Assembly (NCBI RefSeq): GCF_047511655.1
Contig: NC_133394.1
Location: 62,962,501-63,026,500 of the forward strand
From: Castor canadensis
Lineage: Eukaryota > Chordata > Mammalia > Rodentia > Castoridae
DNA length: 64,000 nucleotides
Direction of reading: 5' to 3'
The stretch's first letter is position 1. The number at the start of each line of letters is the position of its first letter. Of the stretch, positions 45,752-57,959 are shown piece after piece. Position numbers and translations under genes: made by a program. A model generated the notes under the pieces. It was not told where the DNA came from. It made no database searches and worked only from the letters and a program-made list of their open reading frames with translations.

Positions 45752-46202
45752 ATTGTTTCTTTTCTTATGGTCAACTTTTTGTGTCTTGCTTAAGAAATCT
45801 TTGCATATCACAGATCATGAAAATATTTTTCTACTCTCTTAAAATTTATAAGTATGTGTTCCATCTGGAATATTTTTTGTGTCTGTATCAGATATCTTCT
45901 CCTTAACATAAAGATATCCAGTTAGCACCAAGCATTAGAAAGGCTGTCCTTTCCCATTGCACTGTGGTGTCATCACAAATTAGATGAACATATCCATGTG
46001 GACTCTTGCTGCATTCTCTTTCCTGTTTGTTGGATTTATTTGTGTCTACCACAATGTCTTCTTTGCTGTAATTTGCAATTAATAATATCATGTCTTCAAT
46101 AATTACTCCCCCGATTTTGTTTATCTTCTTCAAGATTGGTTTGACTGTTCTTGGCCATTTGCATTTTCTTATTAATTTGAGAATCAGTTTACCTATATCT
46201 GA
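45752..46202 (-). mobile_element. L1M-type fragment, minus strand, inverted partner of 41648-42104
   Basis: The reverse complement runs alongside 41648-42104 with only scattered differences, including the idiosyncratic 'catggatatgttcatctaat' and 'gatgacaccacagtgca' blocks. It is truncated on the right by a SINE remnant (46203-46240) and is broken in all frames. Confidence 0.8.
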
Positions 46203-46240
46203 AAGATTACAGGCATGAGACGCTGCTCCTGGCTATACTT
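46203..46240 (-). mobile_element. SINE remnant
   Basis: 'gattacaggcatgagacg' and 'ctgctcctggct' are the right end of a reverse-complement B1-like box; nothing else of the element remains. Confidence 0.5.
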
Positions 46241-47979
46241 CTCATATTTAAATTGTTTTTATAAGCCAGGTTTTGGGAATGTCTATGACAAAACATAGTG
46301 TGCTTATTACTGACCTATCCTTGCAAGAAACATAAGCATCCAGCATTAGTCTCATCTTATATCCTTTCCACCAAACTCTTCATTACCAGAATAATTTCAC
46401 TCAACTTTATTCTATTTTAAATTGAAATAATGTACTCATTATAATGTTCCCAAAATAGTGTAAAATGATATAAAATGATTCTTTATTCTCTATATGCAAT
46501 ATGTCTAAAATGAAGTGATAATATTTAAAACTTTAATCACAGTAAACTAAATCAATCCTGTAATACCTCATTCAAACATTGTTTTGGGCCACCAAACCCT
46601 CTGACTTGTGGACCAAGGAGGAAGTGAGCCGTTGTCTCACTAAACAGTCACCAGTTAGCAGTGTCCTCACACACCAGCCCAGGAACCCTGACACAGATGC
46701 TCACTTTCAAAAGTGATTTAACTATTGAAAAATGGTGATTTTATTTTTAAGTGTTCCAATATATAGTATATATTCAGGATGGTAGTGTATATTTACAATT
46801 TCATGTGCCAGTGATTATTTTAAAAATAACACAATTTTCTAAGTAAGATAATTAAGTTGATACACATAAGGATATTAATATTATGAGTGTCATTCTTATT
46901 TTTCCAGTAATTAAGTAAACTTACGTGCGTGCATATGTACATAGGTATAGGTAAATTAGAGCCATAAAATAAAAATTAGAGTATACCAATTAGGATTAAA
47001 AGTCGGTTTAAATTTTTCATTTCACAGTATATTATGACCTTTCGCCTATCATACTAATCTTCCAAACTAAATTTTCTAATGGATGCAGAATATCAGTTAC
47101 TCAGATGGGTGTACTATAACTCACTTAACCATTTTATTTTATTGTTGTACATTTAAGTTGTTTACATTTTTGGCATATATTCCTACTGCTTTGTGTGTCA
47201 GTGTATATATAGTAATAAGGCAGCCATGTACATGGCACAAAATAATTTTGTTTATTCTTCAACAAACAAAACCACCTTCTGCAAGTCTGAAAATGCTTAT
47301 CAAGGAATTAATAAGGAGCATAATGTCCAATAAAAATAGATGAGAATTGCATTTTGAGTGTAACTCAGCACAAAAACCTTCAAAATTATTTTTTTCAAAT
47401 TTGAATCTAAGCTATTACCTTAGTTTTCAAGTCCTCAGACTGAAAAGCCGAGAATATTTGCAAGCATTAAAAAATCTAGTTAAAAGCAAAAATCTAATTT
47501 AAAGAAATCAAGCTCCATGAATTGAGCAAAATGGTAGCTTTTATATAACTTTGGATGTTATCCAACTTCCTTTATAGACTGAATACATCAAACAGAGTAA
47601 ATTAGAGACAAAAAGTAAAATTAAACATAATTATAAAAATTTTATATGGCTATGTTAGTGTTCATTACATGTGTGACATTCTTTGGGGGAATATCTGCTA
47701 ATTTTTGTTTCTCATTTATGCTTTCTAGATTGCATTTTGACCTTTTTTATCATTTGTAAATGAACAAACTAGGTTGGTGAATCAAATTAAGGATGGAGAA
47801 GTTTTAGTGTTGGGTGTAGATTTTTAGCAACAGAAAAAACACTATATTTAAGCACAGAGTTTTTAGAGTTAAGATTTTCCAATCAATCATATACTACTAG
47901 TATATCCTAACTATATGTATCTATATCTGTCAGAGTAAATGAAAGCAATCAGGAAGTTAATTATAAACTCATTGTAATG
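46241..47979. other. AT-rich stretch; one weak microexon candidate
   Basis: No gene recognised. At 47419-47439 on the minus strand a 21-base block (SEDLKTK in one frame) sits between 'ctcggcttttcag' and 'aag|gtaatag'. A microexon is possible but so is chance. About 47080-47220 resembles a degenerate LINE 3' end. Confidence 0.3.
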
Positions 47980-48340
47980 GTTGGTTTTAATTGTCAACTT
48001 TATTGGATTTAGAAATACCTAGGATGTGGGTCAGGCATACCTCTGGGTGTGTCTGTGAGGACATTTCCAAAAAGGATTAACTGAGGTAGGAAAAAACCAC
48101 CCTGAATGTGAATGGTAGTATCCCAGGGTCTGGGACTAAAGGAGGAAAATGGAGAAAGCCAGTCCAGTGCTAGCATTGCCTTTTCTCTGCTTCCTGGCCA
48201 CGATGATGTGAGTTGCTCTGCTTTGCCAGGCTTTCCCCACCATGCTGGACTGAACCCTCTGAAACCTTCAGCCACAATAATTCTTAACTCCCTTCAATCG
48301 TTTGTCAGGTATTTCAGCAATGCAAAGTACTAGCACACCC
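47980..48340 (+). repeat. ~370-base interspersed repeat, copy 2
   Basis: It starts with 'ggttggttttaattgtcaac' and contains 'gggtgtgtctgtgagga', 'tttccaaaaaggattaactg' and 'ccatgctggactgaaccc', in the same order as at 43951-44330. The open minus-strand frame over it is a by-product of the repeat. Confidence 0.65.
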
Positions 48341-48434
48341 CTATACCTTTCTACCTTTCTCTCTCTCTTACACACACATACACACACACACTTGTGTACA
48401 TGCAGGCATCAAGAATACTCAATATTCAGTGTAA

Positions 48435-48575
48435 CTGATATTATTCCCATTTCAGACATGGCAGACATGACTCAAATAATTTAAGTGACTTCTCCTTCGT
48501 TGCAAAGCTGGTTAAATAGTGAAGAACTGATTTACATAAGGATTTTGGATTTCAAAAGTCACTGCTTCTGTTGTC
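48435..48575 (-). mobile_element. MIR SINE, minus strand
   Basis: 'gatattattcccatttcaga' and 'taagtgacttctccttcgtt' give the reverse-complement MIR pattern ending in 'gatttac'/'ttggatttc'-like sequence. A short AC repeat at 48370-48392 lies just before it. Confidence 0.7.
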
Positions 48576-48739
48576 CATAAAAACAAGAATGCTAACACTG
48601 AGTGTTGTTACCACTGATATACAGTAATATAAGGTAATATAATCCTTTAGAAGGGCATAGGATTGTATTGTGAGTTTCATTTTCAATAACTGGTTATCAC
48701 TTTTAGTTTCCAAAACCTAAAAGTACAGGAGGAATCGGT

Positions 48740-49205
48740 TGGTCATACAATACCTGGGTTTTAAGATTCTCAAGAGAACCAGGACCAGTAAGAGATTTTA
48801 TTAGCAAATGTGGTTATGTAGGCATGCTAGAGAACCATGAAGGCTGGTGGTATAATTTGCCTCTAGTTTGAAGATCTGAGAATTGGGATCTGATGCTAAA
48901 AGCTTGAGAATAAGGAGTGCTGTGTCTAAGGATAGGAAAGGATGAATGTCTCAGCTCAAGCAGAGAATGAATTTGTTTTTCTAATTTTTTTGTCCTATTC
49001 AGGCCTTCAATGCATTGGGCAGTATCCCTCACACTGGGGAGGCCCATATAATTTATTCAGTTCACCATTTCAAAAGCTTGTTTCTTCCAGAAACACCCTC
49101 ACAGTCATACCTAGAAGTCATGTTTACCATATGTGTGGCTATCCCTTAGCCCAGTCAAGTCCACACATAAAATTAACCATCACATCAACCAAATTAGAAA
49201 TGTTT
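48740..49205 (+). mobile_element. LTR-like mammalian repeat, family unassigned
   Basis: 'aaccaggaccagtaagag', 'gtcctattcaggccttcaat', 'agaaacaccctcacagtcat' and 'acataaaattaaccatcaca' occur in this order in a widespread mammalian interspersed repeat. I recognise the pattern but not the exact family name. Confidence 0.45.
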
Positions 49206-49939
49206 ACCCCTCTAGATTAAAGAACACTCATTCAGTGAACCATTTGTATAGTTGGGGCACAGGATGCTGAAGAACTATGAAGTGCTCTAATGGTCCTACA
49301 TTTGGTCTCTTTCTAATCACATAAGAACTGGGAAAACACTGTATATTAAAGACTTATTCCTAGGCAAGGAAAACATTGAAATACACTGAAAACAGTTAAC
49401 TAGGCTTAATGTTAGAAGAGAGTATCACACACAGCCGGAGGAATGATACCTTTAGAGAAAAATGGAAAATCATAAGCAATAAGGCCAGGATCAACTACTA
49501 TTCCCCTCTCCACACACAAATAACATCAGCATGGACATCAGTAAGAAATGCAGGGAAGATAATTACTGGGAAACGTAATAGTCACTTTCCGCAATAACGT
49601 TTAGACTCTTGTCAGGAAACCTATACACAGCACTGTTCTACCTAACTTACGACATTCCTAATGTTAAAACAATCCCTCAGCTCCAAACTATCCATATTCT
49701 TATGTAATGCCTACACACTGAAAGGGGAAATCTGCTTAAAATATAAGAACCAAATGTGAGAATATGCTGTCTATGTCTTCCATGGGCTTTCTCCTCAGAA
49801 TTTGCTAATTGTAAGAGATGTTTTAGGGATTGTCTTTCCTATCAAGTTGCTACTGGCCAAGGCCACCATCTGCTGAAGGCCAAGTCCTTGAACATGACCT
49901 CACCAACATGGCACGATGAATGAGTAGCAGATTTAGAAT
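49206..49939. other. No gene recognised; splice-like block on minus strand
   Basis: Minus strand near 49658-49724: 'cagatttcccctttcag' is an excellent acceptor and 'aatgtc|gtaagt' an excellent donor, but all three frames of the enclosed block contain stops. It could be a non-coding exon or chance. Confidence 0.25.
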
Positions 49940-50061
49940 AAGAGTGGCTTAGGATTCTGACTTTGCCATTTGACAGCTGTGTAAGCTTGGATGAGCTACT
50001 GGCTCTTTCCAGATCACGGTTCCCTTCTGAATAGCAGGTCTGGTGTGATGATCAACTGACA
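49940..50061 (+). mobile_element. MIR SINE, plus strand
   Basis: 'gattctgactttgccatttg' and 'cagctgtgtaagcttggatg' match the MIR 5' half. Confidence 0.65.
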
Positions 50062-51140
50062 AAGCGGTTATCGCCCCCAAACCCTTCCTAACATGTAGAA
50101 ACTGAGTTGTAGCTCTATGAGTGAAACCTTTTTCACTTTCTTCTACCAACCTTAAAAATTTTTATCCTGTCACAAAATTCCATTTCCTATTTCTTCCTAT
50201 TTGTTACCCATGTGAAAAATAAGACAAAGGTCTAAAATTTTAAATTATATATTTCAGACTGATCCTTAGTACTTTTAGGATTGTTTAATCAGCACTACAG
50301 AGGAATGTTATCTATCAGCTATCTATATAACCTTCATGGGCTTTGTATTTCTTTCTACATGATAGTAGGGAATTCAAATTGCACCCAGTGTTCATTCATT
50401 TCTGTTTGAACTGTATCAGCAGAATAAGGACAAATGTTTGTGTGAAAGCTAAGGAGAAAAGATTTACATAGTACTCTCAAATTATTTTTATTGCATACTT
50501 TAAATGTTCCACAGTATAAATTATGCATAAACTTTAAATTACATAGTAAGGGATGATTCTCCTAAAACATTTGTTGAAGCAAAATTGGCAGATAATGATA
50601 TGTGAGAAGGAAACAGAAAATTATTAAGTGCTAGTCTCACTAAGTGAGAATGGTTATGCATATTTTATTTAGATTATGGTTGATATGCTTACATAGTCCA
50701 AATACTAACATACTTTTAAAAGAAGAAGTAAGTGTAAAAAGTAGGTCACAATTCCTTACAATATAGTATCTTTGGGAAACCATTATCTATGTCTCGTTCA
50801 TTTAGTTATACAGAAAAGGGATTTTGTATGTTATCATTTAAATAATTTTAGTATCTTAATACTTTAAAATACTTGCTTTTTGGCAGCAAAGCAAAAAAAG
50901 AAGTGAAGTGTAGGATTTCACAAGACAGGACAGAGGCACCTCAATCCACTTACTATTCTAGGGCAAATTTCTTTTAGTACTTGCACAGGTATTTTGGAAA
51001 TCCCTTTAGCAGCATATTTATTCTGCTCAAGAAGATAAAATGCTAAATACCTGTGAGCACACACACATTGACAATGACCCCTAGATATCCCCTCCAAAAG
51101 AGTTGTGTGATATGTGAAAAGAAAAGTGAGTTTGGAGCCT
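50062..51140. other. No recognised feature
   Basis: AT-rich sequence. No coding block, repeat family or RNA gene is visible. Confidence 0.4.
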
Positions 51141-51144
51141 CACT

Positions 51145-51250
51145 GTGAACTCCAAGAGGTCGCAATTGTCTATCCTGTTCACTGCTGCATTCCCACCGCC
51201 CAGCCTGATGTCATGAGCAAACCAGGGTGAGTATTTGCTGAATAGGGACA
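51145..51250 (+). mobile_element. L2 LINE 3' end, plus strand
   Basis: 'gtctatcctgttcactgctg', 'cattcccaccgcccagcct' and 'gtatttgctgaatagg' are the L2 3' terminal pattern. Confidence 0.65.
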
Positions 51251-51419
51251 TGAAAGAATTTCTGATTGATTGATCATGTGATGAAATCATAAATATTGAA
51301 AATGATTACATTATTTATTTTGAATATTATTTTACTATTTCATTTTCATAAAATGCTTTGAGTCTTGATAAAATTTGAACATTTGAAATTAAAAAAATCA
51401 CAAAACATTTAATTTCAAA

Positions 51420-51610
51420 TTATTCTGTGAAGACATAACCTATTTCAGTGCCTCTCAAACTTCTATGTAAATAAAATACAAATCCCTGGATTCCAACCCA
51501 GGATATTGAGCATTGTTGCTGAAGCAAGACCAAAGCATCATGGGAGATATCAATATCAGTGACCTCATGCCATGCTCTAAGAATCAGAATTCTATTCCTT
51601 GAATTCAATA
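51420..51610 (+). mobile_element. Possible MER5/hAT-type DNA fossil
   Basis: It begins 'cagtgcctctcaaacttcta' and includes 'aagaatcagaattctattcc', reminiscent of MER5-type elements. The match is weak. Confidence 0.3.
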
Positions 51611-52094
51611 ATTCAAGATAGTTTATAATTTACTTATAGTCTTGCCGTTTACTTTAGAGTAAATCTTTTATCATAATTCTTACTGTACAGCATGCATGAG
51701 ATGATTTCATGAGCTGTATAAGAAGTTGGTACTGTGAATTCTCAAATTGGAAATCACATAGAAGAATGAATACATGAGGATCAATCAGACTTTATTTGGG
51801 CTCCTAGAAACTGTGTTTGCTCAAAAGTACTCTGTGATTTTTAATTTTATGTGTTAATTTGGATGAGGCATGGTGTCTGAGGGGGGTTTGTATAGAACAG
51901 TAGTAATATTAGAACTGATAAACTGAGTAATGCCTGTTGCCCTCTATAATGTGAGTGGGCCTTGTGCATCAGTTGAAGGACTGCACAGAGTAAAACACAG
52001 GTAAGAGGAATTCTTCCTCCCCTTCTACCTTGAGTTGGGACACCAGTATTTTTCTACCTTTGAATTCAAACTGAAACATAAATTCTTTTTTTTT

Positions 52095-52312
52095 CCTTTG
52101 ATGGAACTGGGGCTTGAACTCAGGGCTTCACACTTGCAAAGTAGTCACTCCTACTGCTTGAGCTGCACCTCCAGTCCATTTTGCTCTGGTTATTTTGGAG
52201 ACTGGTTCTCATTAACTATTTGCCTGGGCTGGCCTAGAAGCATGATCCTCCCAATGTCAGTTTCCCAATTAGTGAGGCTTACAGTTGTGAGACACAGGTG
52301 CCCAGCTCTGAA
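52095..52312 (-). mobile_element. ID/B1-type composite SINE, minus strand
   Basis: The tRNA/ID-like half ('gaactggggcttgaactcag', 'ttgagctgcacctccagtcc') is followed by the B1-like half ('ttgcctgggctggcctagaa', 'gtgagacacaggtgcccagc'). A poly-T tract precedes it. This is the clearest composite SINE in the window. Confidence 0.8.
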
Positions 52313-52465
52313 ACGTACACCAAGCCTTCTGGCCTTTAGACTGAAACATACACTAGTAGTCCTGGTTCTCAGGCTTTCAAAGTTGGTTTTCCTGGGTGTA
52401 TAACTTGTGATTGCATATCTTGAGCCTTCTCAGCTTCTATAATCGCATAAGCCAATTCCTTAAAT

Positions 52466-52483
52466 CTATCTATCTATCTATAC
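52466..52483. repeat. ATCT microsatellite
   Basis: Four to five tandem 'atct' units. Confidence 0.9.
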
Positions 52484-52879
52484 TATTGACTGTTCAATCA
52501 ATCATAACTGTGATGGAGAATGTATTAATAGGGCTTTTCCAGTAAAACTGAACCAATAGGAAGTTATCTACTTCTATCTCTTTCCAAACCCTGTGTCTAT
52601 CACTGCTGGAGTAGTTTGAGTTAGAAATTATACAGTATAGCATTCTAGCCTCTAAAGTTTCACTTTATATCTTTGTTCACTTTATTTTTTTCTCTGTTTA
52701 TTTTTTAGTTTAATTTAGAAAATATGAATGTCCCTTGTAGATGGGTAGCAGCAATCTGCTAATCAGTTTATCACTTTGGGTTAAGTATGGTAACTTAGAG
52801 TCAACAGCTTCAACCTAGGGAAGATAAGGTGTGAGGAAGCAAGTACTTATAGAGTATAAAGGTACTTTAAGAATCACAT

Positions 52880-53485
52880 GTTATAGGACTGTAAAATGAT
52901 CTAGCCACTGTAGAAATACTGTGGTTCCTCAGAAAGTTAATCAGAATTACCACATGACTCAGCAGTTATCCTATGGAATATACCCAAAAGAATTGAAAAG
53001 AGGGTTCAGACATATACCTACAAACATGTTCATTGTAGCACAATTTATGATACTCAAAGGTGGAAATAATCAAAATGTCTACGTGATGGATAAACAGGTA
53101 GACAAATTGTGGTGTATGCATACAATAGATAGTATTCAACCATAAAAAGAAATGGTTACACGTTACACGTAACATGTTACAAATGGATGAATCTCAAAAA
53201 CATTATGCTCAGTGAAAGAAACCACACATAAGAGGTCACATGTTATATGAATCATTTATATGAAATATACAGAATATGTAAATTCATAGAAACAGACAAT
53301 AGACTGGTGTTTTCCTAGGCAGGGGAAAATTAGGTACAGATACTTAATGGATATGGGGTTCCTTATGGGGGGATGAGAATGTCTGGACTAGACAGAGGTG
53401 GTGGTTGTACACTGCATGCACGTGCCAAATGACACTGATTTCTTTTTAATGTAAATGAATTTCACCTCAATAAACAAAAAAAATA
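52880..53485 (+). mobile_element. Ancient L1 3' end, plus strand
   Basis: 'ggaatatacccaaaagaatt', 'tgtagcacaatttatgatac' and 'gatggataaacaggtagaca' are the L1 ORF2 C-terminal region; 'cagtgaaagaaaccacacat' and 'tcacctcaataaac' with an A-rich tail mark the 3' UTR end. Frames are broken. Confidence 0.8.
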
Positions 53486-54239
53486 TAGTGTACAAATGTG
53501 AGTATTGCTATCCTTGCTTTTTCCTGAGTTTTAAAGGCTATTTTATGAATTATATGACAAAATTATTTGCAGTAGATGCCCTTTACCCTTTATACCAACT
53601 TTAACAAAAGCTTTCAAGATGGTGTCAAGGTCAAACACATCATGAACTCTTTGGAAATAGAACTGGTCTTCACAAGTCCATACATAGTTTGGGCTGTGTC
53701 TTAGGCCTTTTATAATTCTTCTTCCTTTTGGCTTGGTTGTGGACATACTTGCCTCCATGTGATTCCTGGAACATTCCAAGTTTGCTCTAGGCCTTTAGTT
53801 TTTCTGTTTCCTCTTAAAAGATGAGCTTCCTTTCTCCACATATGCATGTGGTTTACTCACTTACTCTTTTAGGTCTTTGCTTAAACATAATCTCAGTAAG
53901 GCTTACCTTGACCACATTCTTTTCCTTTTATTTTTCATTTTTAAAGAAACATTTCCTCAACTTTATAAATTGGCAAATAAAATTATATATATTCACAGAG
54001 TACAAGGTCATGTTTTGAAAGATGTATATGCTGTGAAATGGATGAATCAAGCCAATTAACATATCTATCACTTCAGATATTGATTTTTTTTGTGAACATC
54101 TTCTTTTAAATAGATGCCCAGCCTATCACTCTTTATCTTTTTCCCTGCTTTATTTAATTCTTCTTAGTTTATTACTCTTACTGTTACTATTGACATACAT
54201 GTACTCCTTGACTTATGATGGGGTTTTACGTGAAGACAA
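53486..54239. other. L2 remnant and an unassigned open frame
   Basis: About 53820-53930 ('ggtctttgcttaaacataat', 'gcttaccttgaccac') looks like an L2 piece. A minus-strand frame at 53543-53779 (78 codons, with 'YVWTCEDQFYFQRVHDVFD' in it) is protein-like, but it has only a weak donor and no clear gene context; it may be a decayed transposon or pseudogene. Confidence 0.3.
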
Positions 54240-54482
54240 GTCATGTGATAACATCATTAGAGATTCAGTGAGGCAGCTTCAATACAAAGATTGACAGCTA
54301 TATTGAGAAGACTGGGATGGTCAGGGAAGGGTCCTACCTAGAGTCTCAGAGGAAGTAAGTCAGGGCTGAAATCGTGACTTTGGACTTCCATACTTCAGAT
54401 CCACAAGACAATGAATTTCTGTTTATTATATGCCTCCCAGTTTGCAGCATTTTGTTATGGCAGCCTTAGAAAACTAACATGG
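54240..54482 (+). mobile_element. MaLR/MLT1-like LTR fragment
   Basis: The end 'tttctgtttattatatgcct', 'cagtttgcagcattttgtta', 'tggcagccttagaaaactaa' is the typical right end of MLT1-type LTRs. Confidence 0.6.
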
Positions 54483-54894
54483 TGTTCATGAGTCATCTTA
54501 TCAAATTAGCATCCCTTAATCAATTTATCAAAAATAGATCTCCCACATCATGTCCTGTTACTTGAAATACTCTCAACACTACATTTTTTTCACATTAAAA
54601 AAAAGAACATTTATGTTAGCTTACAATTAGGAAAAAACCATCTACCACAAAGTCTATCTTGAGATAAAGTATTGAATGCCTCATCTAATTTATTAATATT
54701 ATACTGAAAGTGAAAAAAGAATGGTTGCATGTGTATACTTTCCCACCATTTTTAAGTCAAAGCCATCAGTCAAATCATCATAAGTTAGAGATTATCTGTG
54801 TTCATACTGTTCATTTAGCACTCCTCATTAGCACAATTCAGTTGGCTTCCCATGGCACAATTCAATGGCTTCTGTCTGGATTTGCATTGCCTAG

Positions 54895-55160
54895 AGTAGT
54901 GTTCAGCACATAACATCTAGGGGTGAGGTGTTTAGGAGGTGAGTAAGCCATGAGAGCAGAGATCTCATGGATAGAATTAGGGTCCTTATAAAAGTTCCAT
55001 TTTTGAGCAGAGAGATTGGCCCTCACTTGACACCAAATGTGTAGAGACCTTGATCTTGGACTTTCCAGGTTCTAAAACTGGGAGGAAAAAAAATTCTCTT
55101 ATTTATAAGTTGCCCAGTGTGTGATATTTTGTTATAGTAGCACAAATGAACTAAGACAAA
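54895..55160 (+). mobile_element. MLT1-like MaLR LTR
   Basis: 'ggtgaggtgtttaggaggtg', 'ttagggtccttataaaag', 'ccttgatcttggactttcca' and 'tattttgttatagtagcaca' follow the MLT1 consensus order to its right end. Confidence 0.75.
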
Positions 55161-55549
55161 TTTATTCTTTAAGAAAGATTTCATGCTCTCACTTGGAGTC
55201 ACTTTATTTTTCATATAGTTTTTTTCTTTTCTTTCCCACTGTGCAACCCTCTTCAGTGCCAACAGACTACAGGCAGAGGCCAGGCAATGGTTTGGAACCA
55301 TAGCTTGCTCTGGCATGGAACAATATGAGAGGGCCAGGATTTTTCATATAGTTTTAATACAGCTTTGTGATCTGGTTTGTAAGAATATATCAAGTTAACA
55401 AGTATTGATTAGGAGTCCGTAGAAACTGACTGAGAGGAGAGGTACTAAAGAACCTAATGGAAGAGTTAGGCAGAAAAAGTGTGAATTGCCACAAAATTAA
55501 ATACATATGCAAATTAGAGTGGTGGCAACTGTCTCCCTCAACTCTACAG

Positions 55550-55621
55550 CCTCTGAAGTATCTCTGCATCATACTTTAATCATTGCTGTTCAATAAAAAT
55601 GAACATGTTAAAGTTGATGAG
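55550..55621 (+). other. Candidate non-coding or first coding exon
   Basis: 'gtctccctcaactctacag' is an excellent acceptor and 'gatgag|gtaagttg' an excellent donor, 72 bases apart. All frames have a stop early, but after the last stop an ATG (MNMLKLM) stays open to the donor. It could therefore be a 5' exon carrying a start codon, or chance. Confidence 0.22.
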
Positions 55622-55959
55622 GTAAGTTGTGCTACAGAATTAACAAATCAATTTATTAATAGTTCAACTTACATTTATTGAGTGTATTCTATATGTCACA
55701 TCTTGTGTTTTGTTGCTGAAATAATCAGATTAGACACATTGCTCAGTGATGGGCTATTTTGAGAGAAAATGAGATAATATCTGGGAAAAGTCTTTCTACA
55801 TTTTAAAGCACTAAGCAAATGTCTAGTCTTAAAATAAGTTTTCAGGAAAATGGTTCAAATTGCTAAAGTCAAATGCCAGTCTTGAATGAATTATAGACAA
55901 CTGAAGTAATTCTTGGTACCAATTCATTCTTTTCACTTAGCTCCAGTCCACAGGCCTTC

Positions 55960-56480
55960 TTTTTGTTAGAGAAACACAGCAAGGTCATTCCTGCTTCTAG
56001 GCCTCTGTTCTTCCTATTCTTTCTCTCTGCCTTTAAATCCCTTCCTCATATTATCACATTTTAATCACATTTCTTTTATGAGAAAACTCAAATAGTATTA
56101 TGTCAGGGAGGCTTTTCCTGAAAAATTTAAAATGCTCTTTTAAAACTTGGCACCAATATTTCTCTAGCCTCTGAGGCCCAGACTTCTGTAATTAATTAGT
56201 TAAGGTGGTACTGGAGTTTGAATTCAGGACCTTGTGCTTGCTAGGCAGGCACTCTACCACTTGAGTCATGCCCCCACCTTATGCTTCCCTATCTTCTCTG
56301 CCTTACATTATTTTCTCCACACTTGCTAACAAGTCTTATGCTGTACATTTACTTGCCCATTATTGCCTGCTCCCACTGAATGTAAGGGACAAGATAGCAG
56401 GGAGTTTGCCTGTTTCATTCACTGCACACTGTCCAGGGCATGTAGTAGACACAACTATTTGTTGAATAAATAGATGAATG
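55960..56480 (+). mobile_element. L2 LINE 3' region, plus strand, interrupted by a SINE
   Basis: 'tctgcctttaaatcccttcc', 'agggaggcttttcctgaaaa' and the end 'actgcacactgtccagggca', 'tttgttgaataaatagatga' follow the L2 order. The SINE at 56195-56280 splits it. Confidence 0.75.
56195..56280 (-). mobile_element. ID-like SINE half, minus strand
   Basis: 'ggtactggagtttgaattca', 'gcttgctaggcaggcactc' and 'accacttgagtcatgccccc' are the tRNA/ID-like box alone. Confidence 0.8.
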
Positions 56481-56814
56481 CTTCTGACATGGAATTGAGA
56501 GCAGTTACGTCTGAAGCTAAAGTACAGTTCTGGGTCAAAAAAAGGAACTAAAATTGAGGAAAAATATTTCTTTAGATCAGTCCAGCTTCTCTGGACTGAA
56601 CATTTAGAGTGATAGTGGAAAAAACAAAAAGGATGGTGACTCTAAAGATGAAAAGAGAAAAGGCCAGCTGATTTGAAAGGACCAGAAATAGACATGGTGT
56701 AACATCTGACAGAAACTCCAAGACAAGCCAAGCTACCAGAATAACTTTCTGTGACTTTCTGACAAAATTCTAACTGAGACACTATTCCTGAAAGATGATT
56801 AATAGCATGGTTCC

Positions 56815-57020
56815 TGGAGGGAGAATCCTGGGCTCCCATCCCAGCTCAGAGGACACTAAGCAACTTTTCACTTTAGCAAATGTCTTTTCTGAGTCTCAGT
56901 TTCCTTGTTCTGAAAAAAATGGTAACAATATCTATTTCTTTGGTTTTTAAGTTTTGAATAATGTAAAGTCTATGTAAAGTCTAGTAGCTGAAACATAGTT
57001 GTAACAGTAAAATTTTATTC
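56815..57020 (+). mobile_element. MIR SINE, plus strand
   Basis: 'ggctcccatcccagctcaga', 'ctgagtctcagtttccttgt' and 'aaatggtaacaatatctat' are successive MIR blocks. Confidence 0.8.
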
Positions 57021-57959
57021 CCTTATCTCAACTCTAAAAAAAGATTTGATGTTTTCACAGGTATTCATACAAGAAATGTGACATTTCATATACTTGATTA
57101 CAAAAAAGGAGAGAAGCAATAAAGATATACAAATAGTCAATTATAATACAGATGCAAAAATACCAAATAATACTTTGGGCTTTCACACTAGCTCTGTATG
57201 TTTGTACTTCAGTACACCTGGTGGGGGTTGTGTATTACTACCGTGGAGAGGGGAAAGATCCCAGGAGTTTTTCCACAGAGATGGTCTTCTGTTTCCTTAG
57301 TAGGTGTTTGCAGGCAACGTTTGATGACCAGAACCTGACTAGAGAGTCCTCTGTTTAAGGTTTCACAAAGGATTCATCTTAAACATGATAACTGCAGAGC
57401 TGAATGTTAGAGATGGAAGATACCTTACAGATTGCCAAGCTCAGTATTTTTCTCACTGCTGCAGCAAACAGAGGATGAACATATTACTATCTATACATCA
57501 TACTTGTGGGACCTTGCTCTATGGACTAACATGATTCCTGTAAAAAAAAGGATGTCTATAGGGTCTTATGATTTCTATGCACAATCTTAGCAGATCCTGT
57601 AAAAATCTACTTTGATGTTAATACATATTTTGCCCTTCAGCAGTTAAGCTATAAAACCAAAAAAAAGCAAAACAAAGTGAAAAAACTCATTTTAATTAAA
57701 TTTGCAAAATATAATTTTAATCACATATATTAATTAATTTAATCTTTTTAAAACTGGTCAAATCAGACCCTGTCATGAAAATGCTTCCACATCATAAAAT
57801 CTCTTGCATTTGGCCTGGGATTGTGCTTTTGGAAATATCTTTCCTCAATTAAAGAAATATCTTTAAATACTTGGACTAGCTCATGAGACACTTGAAAATT
57901 ACTTATGTCTGACCAATTTATCTAAGGAAAAGTAACTCCTATGATTCCAAATTTTTCAT
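57021..57959. other. No gene recognised
   Basis: AT-rich. A possible MIR3-like piece near 57395-57470 ('gaatgttagagatggaaga'). No supported coding block. Confidence 0.35.

Noticed and set aside
48009-48275. 88-codon minus-strand frame
   Set aside because: It lies entirely inside the ~370-base interspersed repeat also found at 43951-44330.
55023-55316. 97-codon minus-strand frame
   Set aside because: It falls largely on an MLT1-like LTR.
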